A stretch of DNA of 64,000 nt from Rhipicephalus microplus (GCF_043290135.1 NC_134705.1:55653271-55717270), one strand, 5' to 3'. Shown: positions 45,745 to 57,649, numbered from the stretch's first letter. The notes: generated from the letters alone by a model not told the origin. Numbers and translations are program-made.

Positions 45745-46840
45745 TCGGCAATCACTGATTCATGATAATACGCACGTCCATTGCAGAACTCTCACGACGG
45801 CAGCTTCATCTCCCACCGCAATATTTTGCGCAACATATTCTTGTATTACAGAACTGTTATCGACTTGTTAAATAGCAAACATCGTTTTTTCAAGTTCTTT
45901 TAAGTGGAAAGCTGGATCACTTACACTGATGCCTGTCATTATGGTGAATGCTATGGCATTTGGTAGCACTGTGAAAACTCGTATTTTCGACATAATCTCC
46001 CGAAGAGTCAGAAAAGACCAAGATGCAACCATAAATTTCTACGTTTTGCATCCACACAACGATTAGATGCGAGCTTCTATCGTCGCTGGGACTCTAGACA
46101 GGCGCAATCTCTCAGCGGATACGTCGACAGTAGAGTGCGGATGGCGCGCGGCCTCCAACTGCAGCGCGACCACACAAAGCGGCTGTTGGGCTTTTGTCCA
46201 AACATCAGACCCGTTATTTTCTTATAGATCATAGCCATTGCTAGTTTCCCACAAAAAAAAACAAGAAAAAAACGCTGGCGGCTGCCTCCCGGTAATTATA
46301 GATGTACGAGATATATATCAGAAAGAGATTTAAGGTAATTCCGCTTTTCTAAATCTGATATAGCTCGTATATCTCACTTGCTGTATGTGCATAGCTCACA
46401 GTCAGTTTTTCTCTTTGAGAGTCGAATTCTTCTTTACATGAATATGAGCACTATATAACGCTCATGTTTACAGAATCTTGCCCTACTAAATTAAGTACGT
46501 AGATGCTTCGTTATCTACTCACTTGACTGCAGGTTTTCAATCACAAGAGAAGAGAATAATGGCGACTATACTGCCTCAGGTGCCTACATGTTTCCTTGCA
46601 TCTTTCGCTTCTTGTTAATTAGGCGTAGTGTCATTTATTTTAACCACATTTGTTGGTAAAGAGCAGAGCAGAACGCATAAAATTATTGTTGTCTTAAACC
46701 GGTGAGGAGAAGCTGCCGCTAGGGGGCCGAGCCACTCAGACGCTTCTCGAATAGGCTCTGTCAGTTTTTCATTTTCGCGGCTGAATAAGGACCACCACAC
46801 GGGAGTCAAGACCACCACAGCTGTCGCCAGACGATCACCC
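45745..46840. other. No recognisable gene, one imperfect hairpin
   Basis: At 46301-46374 agatgtacgaga-tatat-cagaaagag faces an inverted copy ending agctcgtatatct, an imperfect stem-loop of about 74 nt. Nothing else is supported. Confidence 0.35.
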
Positions 46841-46976
46841 GATTCGTTCGATGCCAGGATATACCAGGTGGGCCTACTTTTTGAGCCGTGACACTTCTTT
46901 CAAGTTCTCACAACGGCGTCGCCCTAGCTACGCAATCGCAGTGTCAACGCAGTGCCATCGACGCGCTGGTAACTAG

Positions 46977-48240
46977 GTGACAAAACACGCCCCCGGCTTG
47001 TTCGAAGCCTGCGAACTGGATGTTGTGGAAATTGAGGGGGAGACGCTGTTTTCCGAAGTGTACAACGACATTCAAGGATGGGTTGTGGCCCATGAACGAC
47101 GCAAGAAGGCAAAAGACAAGAGAAACGCGGTACCAGCCACGAACGCGGTAAGTGTGTCCAAGGAGGCATCTTGGAGACTGAAGGATTTTTTGCATCGCCG
47201 GCCAGTGCCAAAAGAACCGCAACTACCAGAAGAGGATTAAAAGGTAGTAATACGCCTAGGAGGTGGTCTGGACTTGACGCGACAGAGTCTAGCGCTCATA
47301 ACAGACGGTGTTCTACGAGCCTGACAATGCTGTGCAAGATACTCTCAGAATCTACATGTGACAAAATACCATGATCATGAGCACACCTAGTCTGGCCAAT
47401 GCGAAGAAATACAGCAACATAACGAAATTAAGATCCATGACAAGAGCTACGCTACAGCCGCCTATGTAACAGCACCAGTAAACAGATCCAAAGGGGTTAT
47501 CCACGGAATACCGAAGTACGATAATCAAGAAGACATAGAAAAATGCTTGGTCAATCACAGGAACCCGACGATTCTACATGCATGACGTATGAGACTTACG
47601 GACTGAGTGGTCATTGTTTCTAAGGGTTTTTGTGCCGTATTTCGTATACTACCATGGTGCCGAATATAGGTGCTTCCTTTACAAGAACCAATATGAAACA
47701 TGCACTACTTGTAGACGAATTGGACATAGGGCGGATGTCAGCCCAATGCGTGAGAGCAAGAAATGTCGTGATTGAGGGGTGCTCGATCCAACCGAAAACC
47801 TCCAGTGCGAGCCTAGGTGCAGCCTTTGCGGGAAAGGTCATCTTACAGGAGACAAAAATGCAAAAAACGGTTTAGGACCCTGTACCTTTTCAGAAAAAGA
47901 TGGTGGAAAAAGGAACAACAACAAGGCGATGACCAAAGAGAAATGAAGATTTAGTCGAACACTAGAGCAACACAGGCATGGAGGGAAGAGTATACACCAG
48001 AAAATCCAACGGGGGAGAATGGCAACGCCACCCAGGACACAGGAGGACGACGCAGAGATCGTTCCAGCTCCTTCCCGCGACTCGCCCAAAGGGAAACAAA
48101 AGGAACTCCACACGAACCCAGATCCACATCTAGATCAAGGTCCACTCGTCAACAAAGATCTAGGTCACGGGCCCAATCCAAGACAAGGGCAACGACATCA
48201 CCTCAAAGACAGTCCCGCGAAGGTCCTGACGGTGGTCGGG
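46977..48240 (+). pseudogene. I-clade ORF1 (nucleic-acid-binding protein), N-terminal part and zinc knuckles
   Basis: The first frame (46977-47240) ends at a TAA, then KVVIRLGGGLDLT, SKGVIHGIPKYDNQEDI and a segment with knuckles: YETCTTCRRIGHRADV, CRDCGVLDPT, then CEPRCSLCGKGHLTGDK. A Ser/Arg-rich stretch follows. This matches the usual order of tick I-type ORF1 proteins, which bind the element's RNA. Several shifts and stops are present. Confidence 0.7.
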
Positions 48241-48251
48241 GCAGTCGACAA

Positions 48252-48860
48252 ATGGTGAGCTGGGATGGCGAGGTATCAGGAGAGTCTCTCCGGTCTGGGA
48301 GCTTGCCTGAGGTTGTGGCAGAAGGGTCCACCCTAGGTCAAGAGCTAAACCATATTAAGAAAATGCTAGCGAAACTCACCCACGAGAACGCGAAACAGAG
48401 GGATGAAATAAAACAACTAAAGGAAGAGAACGCCAAACTCAGGCAAAATCAGCTGCGCGAGTCCACTAGCTTCATAGCATTGTGTAGTCAAATTTTATCC
48501 TTTGCGCCTGCACAGGAGTCAGGAGTGCTTGCAGCGAAACGAAGAGCAGAGGAAATATCTCCTGTAGAAAATGAAGACCTCTCAAAACCGCTGGAAAAGA
48601 AAGTCGAGAATATGCTTGGAGAACTTACTAAGGTAATGCAACAACTATTCGCCGGATTGCCGCTGCAGCTCGTAGAAATAAAACAAAGAATAGATAGCAC
48701 AAAAAATGGACTAAAGCTGGTGGAGAACACGCAAACAGATTTGAGGTCTATAGGAGCAGGCCCGGTTAAAACTACTACTAAACCCTACAACCAGCTGACT
48801 ACGGCCCAAGTAACCAAAATCGCAGAAGAAGGGACCGTTCCTAGACATGACACGACGTAA
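48252..48860 (+). pseudogene. I-clade ORF1 C-terminal coiled-coil part
   Basis: 202 codons. Residues ~30-70 form a heptad-like coiled coil (LGQELNHIKKMLAKL, then KQRDEIKQLKEENAKLRQ), and a second helical region lies near 110-150. Lies between the zinc knuckles and the endonuclease, as expected for the end of ORF1. Confidence 0.6.
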
Positions 48861-48869
48861 TCAGTATAA

Positions 48870-49500
48870 AATTTGGCAGTAGAACTGTCTTTGGTATCGC
48901 CGGAAACGGGGTAACTTACAACAATTCCTCAACAGAAAGGAGGCTCCAGACGTCATCGCCTTACAGAAAACTGGAGGAATGGCTAAATTGTTGAATTACA
49001 AATCCTATGGTACCCCTGATGAAAAAACGTCCATACCAACCCTCGTGCGAAGAAATCTCACAGTGATAGAACATGATACAGAAATCTCCGATGTCGATCA
49101 TGTTCTTGTTGAGTTAGTTCCATCGCAGAAGAGTGGTGAAAGTCTATTCATATTAAATGTCTATAGCAGCCCTAGACAAAAACCAAATTTAGCCACTTTT
49201 TAGAAAAACGATCAGCATTACTACAAAGCAAGCACCGGTTATAGTAGGAGATTTCAACGCGTCGAATTCGGCATGGGGTTATGACAAAGAAAACATCAAA
49301 GGTAGAAATATCTGGATCGACGCCCAACAGGAAGGCCTTACGTTAATAACCGACCCCCTTTTCCCAACTAGGATTGGAAACAGCGCATCCACAGACACAT
49401 ATCCTGACCTCACGTTTACTAGGAATATCATCAAACCTTATTGGCTTAACACACAAGAAAATATGGGCAGTGGGCACTATATAATTGAGACCACGTGTAA
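48870..49500 (+). pseudogene. I-clade ORF2 endonuclease
   Basis: Frames show NCLWYRRKRGNLQQFL, PDVIALQKTGG (usual QET), FILNVYSSP, VIVGDFNASNSAWGY, TDTYPDLTF and a final SGHYII in place of SDH. One stop lies at 49201. Confidence 0.8.
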
Positions 49501-49805
49501 AGCAGGTTCACGTAAAAGAGGAGGCAAGGAATTAGGAATGGTTGAATGGGATAATTTTCGGAAAATCAGAGAGAAGGAAGTATGTGATGTCATCAAAGAC
49601 TTAGATGAATGGCTAGGAAACCTCAAGCAAAATATTCAAATGGCAACTATGAACATACCAAAAACAGGAGGACTAGAACGCACAGGCAGTAAGTTACTAC
49701 ATATGTGGGAGGCAAAAAATAGCCTAGAAGAACGGTGAAAAACGCAAAAACACTACAAATGCCTTATAAAAAAAGAATGTACACCCTAAGTAAAAATATT
49801 GAGAA

Positions 49806-51162
49806 GTGCGCGGAGCAACTATACAGAAAAGAATGGGAGAAAAATGTGATGTGATGGAAAAACAAATAAGTTTCTCTAAAACATGGAACCTGCTTAGATG
49901 CCTGACAGACTCGGAAGCGAGCAAGACAGCACATCAACAAAGCTTTATTAGACTTGTACATAAATACACAGGCACGGAGGAAGACCTGATTGGAGAATTT
50001 AGACAGAGATACATTGGGGATGCAACCAAAGAGCAATTAAGCTCGTACACAGGTAAAGAAAATGATTCCCTAGACCGACCCATATCAGACGCCGAGGTAC
50101 GATTAAAACTAATGAAATTGAGCACAACATCCGCCCCGGGCCCCGATGGGATCACGAACAAAACGCTCAGAAATTTAGACTACGAATCTATCACAGCCCT
50201 CACTGAATATATGAACAACTGCTGGGAAGAAAGGTTAAATACCCAAGCTATGGAAAACGGCAACAATCATAATGATTTCCAAGCCACGCAAAAAATTTGA
50301 TCTTAATAACCTTAGGCCTGTTTCCCTGACATCCTGCATAGGAAAGTTATTAGAGCATGTCATCCTCACTTGCTTGTCAAATTATATGGAATACAATGAG
50401 CTCTTTCCTCATACGATGGTAGGCTTCAGGTCAAAACTGTTTCAACAGGACATTATGCTTAAGATTAAACGTGAAATACTTAAGTCGGGTCTCAATACAC
50501 AAGATACAAAGATGATAGTTGGAATATATCTTAAAAAAGCATTCGATAATGCATCACATAAAGCTATACTTGCCAATCTTCAAGCGTTAGGGGTAGAAAA
50601 AAGAGTATACGGTTATATAAAATACTTTTTAACTGAACAGGCTGCAATAATAACACTGGGTGAAGCAAAATGCCAAGAGTTTAGTCTGGGCAGCAGAGGT
50701 ACGCCGCAAGGCTTAGTCCTATCCCCCTTTCTTTTTAACGTGGCCATGATAGGTCTCCCTACCAGACTGAAGGAAATTTCAAGAATCCACCATAGCCTCT
50801 ATGCAGATGACATTACCTTATGGGTAGCAGAGGGTAGTGGCGGATACCTAGAGGAAACTTTACAAACCGCAGTGATTGTTGTAGAAGATTATGCCACCCA
50901 TACAGGATTACAATGTTCACCGGACAAATCAGAACTTCTTTTCTATAACCCGATATGTAGGAGTCGGAAAACTATCCAGGAAAAACATAACATTAAAGTC
51001 TTTGTTGAAAAAACGCAAATATCTACGGTAGAAAACATAAGAACTCTGGGGCACCGAATCAGCTCAAACGGGCATAACGGAGAGCGATTACATTACTTGA
51101 ACCCAGTGCACAGCAAATTATGCGTCTACTTAAACGAATTGCAAACCGGCACTATGGTATGA
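49806..51162 (+). pseudogene. I-clade ORF2 reverse transcriptase
   Basis: Two frames (49806-50300 and 50272-51162). Motifs: SAPGPDGITNKTLRNL, NNLRPVSLTSCIGKLLE, MVGFRSKLFQQD, GIYLKKAFDN (the catalytic Asp of FDVKKAFD is altered), GTPQGLVLSPFLFN, then HSLYADDITLW with the YADD pair intact, and LQCSPDKSELL. The junction near 50285 is a frameshift. Confidence 0.88.
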
Positions 51163-51236
51163 AGGAAAATATAATGATAAGTCAGGCTTTTGTCATCAGC
51201 CGTATTGCATATGTGATTACGTACCTCTGACTAAAC

Positions 51237-52050
51237 TTGGCCGAGAGAGAAAGGATTGGCAGAATCATGAGACGAGTTTTGAAACAGGCAATCGGACTTC
51301 CAACAACTATCCCTAATAAGAAATTACTTCAATTACGGATTCACAACACATCAGAAGAGCTTATAGAAGCTCAAAGAATCGCAAAATATGAAAGACTAAA
51401 GCAAAGTGAAACAGGCAGAGCCATACTAGAGGAACTGGGTATAAACTACGCAAATCAATTAGGCGCCAAAAAGGATATCCCGTATGAGATCAGGGAATGT
51501 TTAGTAATCTTACCGATTCGAAAAAACATGCACCCCGACCATCACAAAGCAAGGAGTGCTGAAAGAGCAAAAAATTTACATAACAACGTAAAATATTTGC
51601 TGAAAACAACATACGTAGACGCGACCAAATACAAAGGAAATGACAACATGACTATAGCAGTAGTGGACTACAAGGGAAATCATAAGGTCAGCGGCTCGGT
51701 GACAACGAGCTTTGCAGAAGAGGCAGAGGAAGCAGCTATTGCAATGGCCATAGCATCCACCTCGACTTCACTAATTGTTAGCGACTCGCAGACAGTTGTG
51801 AGAAACTTTGCTCGAGGGCGAATATCCCAAATAGCTTTGAGAATAAACGCTGGATGCAAAGACCAATGAACAGTAGATATAGTCTGGGCACCCGCTCACT
51901 CCTCCTTACCCGGCAATGAGGCTGCCCACCAGACAGCTCGAGGACTTACAGACAGAGCCTCTGGACTGCCCTGGTGAAATGGGGAGGACGATGAGAGATT
52001 TGAGCGGATGAACACTTACAGAGATATTACGCATTATTACAGGCTGAGCA
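51237..52050 (+). pseudogene. I-clade ORF2 RNase H
   Basis: Catalytic pattern: D in MTIAVVDYKGN, E in EEAEEAAIAMA, D in LIVSDSQTVV, then WAPAHSSLPGNEAAHQTARG after a TGA at 51867. The pieces are complete apart from that stop. Confidence 0.82.
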
Positions 52051-52448
52051 GAAAACTTTATCCTCCCGCACACTCGTCATTGAACAAAGGAAAGGCTGTG
52101 GCGAGGCGCGCACTCCAGACCCACACGTTTCCTAGTCTGGTAACAATGAACCGCTGCGTGCGAGAACTTCATTCGGAACATTGTAAATTTTGCCTCAATA
52201 GGGTAGACTTGAGCCACATTTTATGGGCATGCCCGCAGGCTCCCATGAGAGGCGAATTTCCAGACAGGAGTGGCTGGGATACCACGCTGCTCAGCTCTGA
52301 CTCTCAAAACAAGCCCGCTTATTACAGCAGGCCGAAGACGCCACCAGGGCTCATGGAATCATGGCCGTGGTCTAGGAAGATTAAATTGCTGCACAAACTT
52401 GAAGGAAAACAATGGAGACAGGAAAGAGTGCAGAAAAGAGTGAAATAG
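52008..52448 (+). pseudogene. I-clade ORF2 C-terminal Cys/His tail
   Basis: Contains VARRALQTHTFPSL, then CKFCLNRVDLSHILWACPQ, the C..C...H...C tail of I-type ORF2. Ends at TAG 52446. Its last ~17 codons form the left arm of the inverted duplication. Confidence 0.75.
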
Positions 52449-52505
52449 TGGAGCACTGCGCTCTTTCCTGTCTCCATTGTTTTCCTTCAAATTTGTGCAG
52501 CAATT
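52384..52505. repeat. 50-bp inverted duplication (hairpin) at the LINE 3' end
   Basis: 52384-52433 and 52456-52505 are reverse complements with two mismatches by eye, separated by 22 bp. The left arm is coding, the right arm lies just past the stop. Confidence 0.85.
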
Positions 52506-52639
52506 CAATTCTTTCAAGTATGAACCAACTAGTCTGAAAAAAGTATTGCTTCGTGGTCTAGGTTTGGTGCTCCCTTCTCCTCTGAACCTGAAAGGAGAGG
52601 AGGATCTTTCTGCTAATAAATAAAGCTTGTTCATCATCA

Positions 52640-53005
52640 TCCTTAAGCCGGTGATGAATGAAACTTTGACCTCTTCTGCTGAGTGGCTCAGGCATTGTAC
52701 TATTTAGGAGTACACATGAAGCATCAACACATCATGCATTATGCCATTGTTACCTGATATATTGAACCAACCGTTTCCTTTTGGCTCTGTCCAGCACAAG
52801 GTAGTAGCCAGCAATAAATTGTTTGGCTTTGTGTGAAATTTTGGTGAAAACATCTTATTTTATTGTAACTGCACTTTCAAATGATCTGTCTGTTACTAAT
52901 TTATGGTTCGGTAAGAGAAACTACCAATTACGTTAAAACCTTTCTTTTGCGTGCTCAATAAAATTGAATGCGAAGCATTTTTCAGCAAACTTCTGTGACT
53001 TTGAG
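52640..53005. other. No recognisable gene
   Basis: AT-rich sequence up to the (TA)n array. Confidence 0.5.
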
Positions 53006-53006
53006 C

Positions 53007-53008
<2 letters not shown>

Positions 53009-53053
<45 letters not shown>
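53009..53053. repeat. (AT)n microsatellite
   Basis: Pure AT dinucleotide array. Confidence 0.95.
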
Positions 53054-53054
<1 letters not shown>

Positions 53055-53089
53055 AGAAACTTACGTTTGGGTGCTCTCGTGGTCACTCC

Positions 53090-53540
53090 CTAAACTTGGC
53101 GTGAACCAAAATTAGCATGAAGAGATAAGATGGTTTGACAAATATGACGCGCCGATCAAGACATGGATATTGTCACAATCTCTTCGCGTACGTCATCAAA
53201 CACTTCCCGTCAGACAGCGGCACATACTCACAGGCAGGTACGTGCCGCTGGTAAGTGGGTATGTGCCACAGGTGATTGCTCATTAGTATCTACCCAGGAA
53301 AGGCGAGAACACACATGGACAATTTAACGCCTGAGCGTTAAGCAACACCCGACATCGGTAGCGTCGATCCAACAAAGGCATAGAGTAAATGTCAGTGTTA
53401 AGAAAAAACTGACATAGGCAGCGATGGCCACCCAACGAATGCAAATAATAAATTACAGGTCCCAGAAGGAATCGAACCCAAGCAATCTGCGTGGCAGTCA
53501 AGCATTCTACCACAGAGCTATACGCCAGGTCTCGGAACTA
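53090..53540 (-). mobile_element. tRNA-Gly-like SINE
   Basis: On the minus strand a tRNA-like head at about 53535-53458 contains an A-box-like TAGCTCTGTGG (53510-53520), a CTGCCAC anticodon loop as in tRNA-Gly(GCC), and an exact B box GGTTCGATTCC (53468-53478). Stem pairing is poor, so it is not a working tRNA. A body of several hundred bases follows. The far edge is not defined. Confidence 0.55.
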
Positions 53541-53544
53541 CTTT

Positions 53545-54335
53545 CCAAATAGACGCTAATCTTCATGAAACGGCAATAGTGGTCCCATTGCTGCCTACCA
53601 AATTTGATAAACGTTACATATGTACTCCTTTTATACAGCCGTCACGTTGGGTTAACGTCAATTGTGGTGAGGTGCCATGTGCTCAAAATGATTTAGGTAT
53701 CAGTGTCAAGGACCAGCATCAACACGAGCATCGGCGCTTCATATCAGCTTCTGGTGTTGCTAAAACACATTTCCAGCTGACCTCGTTGTCCAAGTTGAAA
53801 ACTGGGTACATAAACATTTGCAACTCTTCAGCATATGTCTCGGCGTTCAACATTTGTACATATATTCAGTGTAATTTTATGACGTGCCACTCATTAAAAA
53901 AATTGCAAGATGGTCACCTTCTCTCTGCGTGCTTCGTATAAAGTCAGTTTCCAGGTACGTGGGATCTGCCGAATTTTTAAATGTCCTAAAGTAACTTTAC
54001 CTCACTTCGTTACTACACGCATCTTTCAGCATGCTACAAATGTGCCTAGGGGCTTTTAATGGGCTAAGTGCTTTCTGGCAGTAACAACGCTATGAGACAG
54101 AGTGTATATGAGTGAATGTCCGTGTTATTCAATAGTTGTAAGCGCTCTGAATTTCGAAATAGGTATTGGGTGCTTTCTCCAATTTTAGACAACTTGTTTA
54201 ACATAATTTTTAAACAAGCCAACATGGTTCTTGCATGCAATGGTGACTACCTTACGCACATCATTTCGTGTGCGCTCAATCATCGGCTCATCCATCAGTA
54301 AGGATGTGACAAGTTTGGAGGAATAGGTGATACCT
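53545..54335. other. No recognisable gene
   Basis: A frame at 53579-53941 has no known domain. Confidence 0.45.
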
Positions 54336-54340
54336 TTTTA

Positions 54341-54592
54341 GGGGCAAAGCTTCTTAAGGCGTGGGTTGTGCATCTTCTGTATGTAGTAGCCACCTCTTGT
54401 TTCATTAGTCCTTGGAATGTCCGCTGGATGGCAGTACTTGTATATGATGAATATAAGATGAAAAGATGCCGTACTTAGAGTGTTAACTAGGTGGACGAAC
54501 GTACGGACGGATGAATGGATGAACAGATAAACAGACAGGTGGAAGTGCTGACGGAGAGGCAGACAGGTGGGCAGCGGACGTACAGACGGGCT

Positions 54593-54660
<68 letters not shown>

Positions 54661-54771
54661 CACAGACAGACACACAGACGGACAGACAGACGGACAGACA
54701 GACAGACAGACAGATGCGGACAGCACATGATTCATGGTTTGCCGATGAAGCCCTACGAAGCTTCGCCGCCT
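54341..54771. mobile_element. MITE-like repeat carrying a (GACA)n array
   Basis: Ends GGGGCAAAGCTTCTTAAGG (54341) and CCTACGAAGCTTCGCCGCC (54752-54770) form an imperfect ~20-bp terminal inverted repeat around an AAGCTT core. The left body (cttggaatgtccgctggatgg, tgtatatgatgaat) is a sequence I recognise as frequent in tick genomes. The right half is taken up by the tetranucleotide array. Confidence 0.5.
54591..54715. repeat. (GACA)n microsatellite
   Basis: About 30 copies, becoming imperfect (CACA, CGGA variants) towards the right. Translated CLSV and TDRQ repeats over it are artefacts. Confidence 0.95.
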
Positions 54772-54789
54772 CATCATCATTCAGTGTGA

Positions 54790-55740
54790 ATATGCTGGGA
54801 TTTTTTTCAGCCTCGTAGGCTTATTCTATTCTAAGGCCACTTCGCCCGATCAACATTCATGTAGAAAACATGGAATGGGCATAATTATTTCTCTATAATA
54901 AATAGTTATGAAAAATATCTGATTGTATCTGTAAAGAAGTAGTTATTGGTGAGGCCGTGACTACAGGGTCACCTGAAAAGAAACATCTTTGTTCAGTAAG
55001 GCTGCTTAAAACCATTTTATTTGAAAAGTGGTAGCTACACAAAGGACAGCGGTAATGATCTTCTAACATAACTTTAGATTGAGTGACCGCATTTCCATAC
55101 CCAGTATTGTCTGTTGCACTATTGTATGATATATAAAAGTTCATGTGTGGTACTGAAGCTCTCAGCACACTCTAAGGCGAAATGGCGTTAAAAAGATGTG
55201 TCAATCGTCCTTTTGAGGACTAATGGGGCTGCCACAACCCCTAATCTAACCAATATTCAACCAGACTAACGGCATTGGGTCTAACAGCTAGTCCCAAAGA
55301 CTAGCTCAAGGGACTAACACTTAGTTCTCATATTTACACTTTCACGGGTAACAATAACTCCCACAAATCGCCTCAGTGAACAAACATAATTTAGTTAGCC
55401 CACGCATTTGCACATTATAGGGCAATTATTACTCCCCGAGTGTGCACCTTACCGAGAAACCGTTAGTCTTCACTGTTGCACCTTGCCGGACAAACGGTTG
55501 GTCCACTGAAATACTCCAATAGGATGGCCTTTCTATATCCAGTTCAATTATTATTTTTCAATTTGCTCTCCGCCAGGTCTAACACTTACTTCGCCTGTTT
55601 TTCTGCGCCGTGAGCAACAAACGGCGCGGAAAGGAACAGGCAAAAAATAATTTAGCAATCTGTGTGTCACTGCTTTCGCAGTCACTGCAACAACGAAAGA
55701 GAAATGTGAGCCATTCAAATCTTTTATTTTTTTTATATAC
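54790..55740. other. No recognisable gene
   Basis: A patch at 55215-55325 repeats gactaac/ctaac words (agtccc, tagtc) without a clear period. Nothing coding is supported. Confidence 0.4.
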
Positions 55741-55753
55741 GCATGAAGCTTCT

Positions 55754-56484
55754 CTAATAATTGGGTGAGTTCGTAATGAAATGTATAAGTTCAGCCTCGT
55801 TTTCACGTCTTGTACAGTCCTTGTGAAGCTCCTCCGGTGGAAGCAATAGACGACAGGCATCGCCGACGCAAGGGCACACAGACTTCAGCATTCTATGTGC
55901 CCACAGCTGCACAATAAGATTGTAAAAAATAGTCACACGTGACAGAGGATGAATATGCACGCATATGACAAGTACGTGCAAGTGGGTTAAAACACATAGG
56001 TGAAAATTATGACACGCCAATACCTTTATATTCACATCCTGTACAGTCCTTCCGAAGCTGTTCCAACGAAAGCGATAAATGACAGGAATAGCAGACGCCA
56101 TCGCACACAGCCACAGCCTTCTGCATGGTCTGTGCCCACAGCTGCACAGTAAGATTGTAAAAATAGTTGAGACACGTGACAGATGATGAACAAGTATGCA
56201 AACACGAGCAAGGTAAAATAAAAACTTACGTGTGAAATATGACATGCATATAATTTCGCCGTGATACCACACATCGTCAAAGACACATTTCGATCCCTGT
56301 AGCGTAATAGCATAAGTGCGGTAGCCGCAGCCGTAACTCCGAGGCACCGCGAGCCACCATGCCCCTAACAAGTCGGCGAGATTCCTAACCGAGTGACGTC
56401 GTTCATCTCGAGCAAGCGAACGCAGAGCGTCTGCCGCCAGCGGATCTCCAACAGAAGAGCCAGCTTACGCTGGGCCGCCGCCAT
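55754..56484 (-). CDS. Hypothetical minus-strand locus with tandemly duplicated exon-like modules
   Basis: Two modules (about 55925-55754 and 56150-56007) each follow a pyrimidine-rich tract ending ttactgtgcag or ttattgtgcag and begin CTGTGGGCACA. Both are open in the same frame: LWAQTMQKAVAVCDGVC..LEQLRKDCT, and LWAHRMLKSVCPCVGDAC..PEELHKDCT. Each ends in its own stop. A donor-like CACAC|GTAAGT lies upstream at about 56230, and a 39-codon ORF starting MAAAQRKLALLLEIRW lies at 56484-56365. The picture fits a Cys-rich protein with alternative terminal exons, but phases upstream are uncertain and I recognise no family. It could be part of a repeat. Confidence 0.25.
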
Positions 56485-56489
56485 AAACA

Positions 56490-57640
56490 GCGCGCAAGCA
56501 ATCGACGGTAATGCGCCCCTTCACCATAAACTCGAGCAAGCTTGAGTGCAGCGAGAAAACGCGAGTCTGCCAGCGCGGCCGCCGCCAGCAGCTGGCGCCG
56601 AGCTGCTTGCGACCGATTGAAGGGGAAGCCAATTGTATCGGTGACCTATTTACACCGAGTTCTAAATCTATCGAAAGCCCCGCCAGCCCGTACCAATGCA
56701 CTTACAGTGCGCGACGTTATACAACCATGCTCGTTATGAGCAACCGCAACAGGTTTTGGAGGACACGCTACAAAACGACCCAATATCGTGATCCAGGAGC
56801 TCATCATTGTGGTGAACACAAGCGAGCACTCGATGAGCGAGCGTCCGGATGGCTGACGGCAATGGCGGCTGAGCTCTAGGCGGTCCAAATGCACAGGTGA
56901 ACTGCAGACGCCTAAGTTTAGCTTCGTGGTGCATTTCGTGCATGCGATATACGGTGCGACTGAGCCCGTTGCCGGCAAGCGCGATCCGTATCGCACACAC
57001 GACAAGTACGGCAGAATAAACAGTATTCACCTTGTTGTGAAAGAATCCAGCGCTAATTTGTGCCCTGCGTCAGACTTCAATATTGTATCCGATAGACCTG
57101 CTGTCTTTTTGGCCGCCATGTTGGCCTTCATTCCCAACAGGTAGTGTCGTGAGTTGCTCGGGACCATCTTAACTAAGCCAGAGATGTACAGCGCATCGTG
57201 GCGACGTGTCGAGGCAGGCTCCAGACTTCATGCGTGCGGCGAAACGTAAAAACAGCAGCGCACGCTCATCTGAGCGTAAACACAAAGCACGCAGCCTAAC
57301 TCCTTGATCGTCGAGGTCTCCGAGTGTGATGAAACTCTACCGTCAATAGCAAAATAGGCAGGAAGACTGAGCCAGGCGAGAGGAGGACGACTAGTGCCCT
57401 TGACAACGCATACCACACGACCCGCATCTTCCGGGCGGTTCGTTCCTTTGGAGAATAAGTGGTTCGCATGCGGCACGCATCCCTCTGTGGTTGCTCCTCA
57501 ATGGTCTATCCGTTCATTACGCGTGCCGAATGAACTACGTTACTCTTTTTTCGGGTAATTTTGCCTTAGAGTGCAGCTTATATCCAAGGACTTATGATGT
57601 GAAGTAAAGCTTAAGTCTTATTACAATAACAAATAAGTAA
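56490..57640. other. GC-richer region, no recognisable gene
   Basis: 56380-57010 is GC-rich relative to its surroundings and could be promoter-proximal DNA of the minus-strand locus. Overlapping frames on both strands (56511-56879, 57005-56646) show no domain. Confidence 0.35.
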
Positions 57641-57649
57641 GAAGTTTTG

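Larger units (their letters stand above)
46850..52630 (+). mobile_element. I-clade LINE, near full-length, inactive
   Basis: About 5.8 kb with ORF1 (zinc knuckles and coiled coil), endonuclease, RT with YADD, RNase H, a Cys/His tail and a 3' end in aataaataaag. This is a complete I-clade layout in the + direction. Stops and frameshifts break ORF1 and ORF2 several times. Unlike the copy at 14-18 kb it is AT-rich in its coding part, so it belongs to another subfamily. Its 3' end carries an inverted duplication. Confidence 0.85.

Noticed and set aside
53458..53535. Functional tRNA-Gly gene
   Set aside because: A and B boxes are good, but acceptor and D stems do not pair, and a SINE body follows.
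54338..54818. ORFs with CLSV, SVCL or TDRQ repeats on both strands
   Set aside because: All frames of the (GACA)n array are open. There is no other coding evidence.
55754..56371. 205-codon minus-strand ORF as a tick 8.9-kDa-type or similar secreted protein
   Set aside because: The continuous frame runs through both putative introns, and its cysteine spacing does not match that family convincingly. The duplicated frame with shared KDCT is the better reading.
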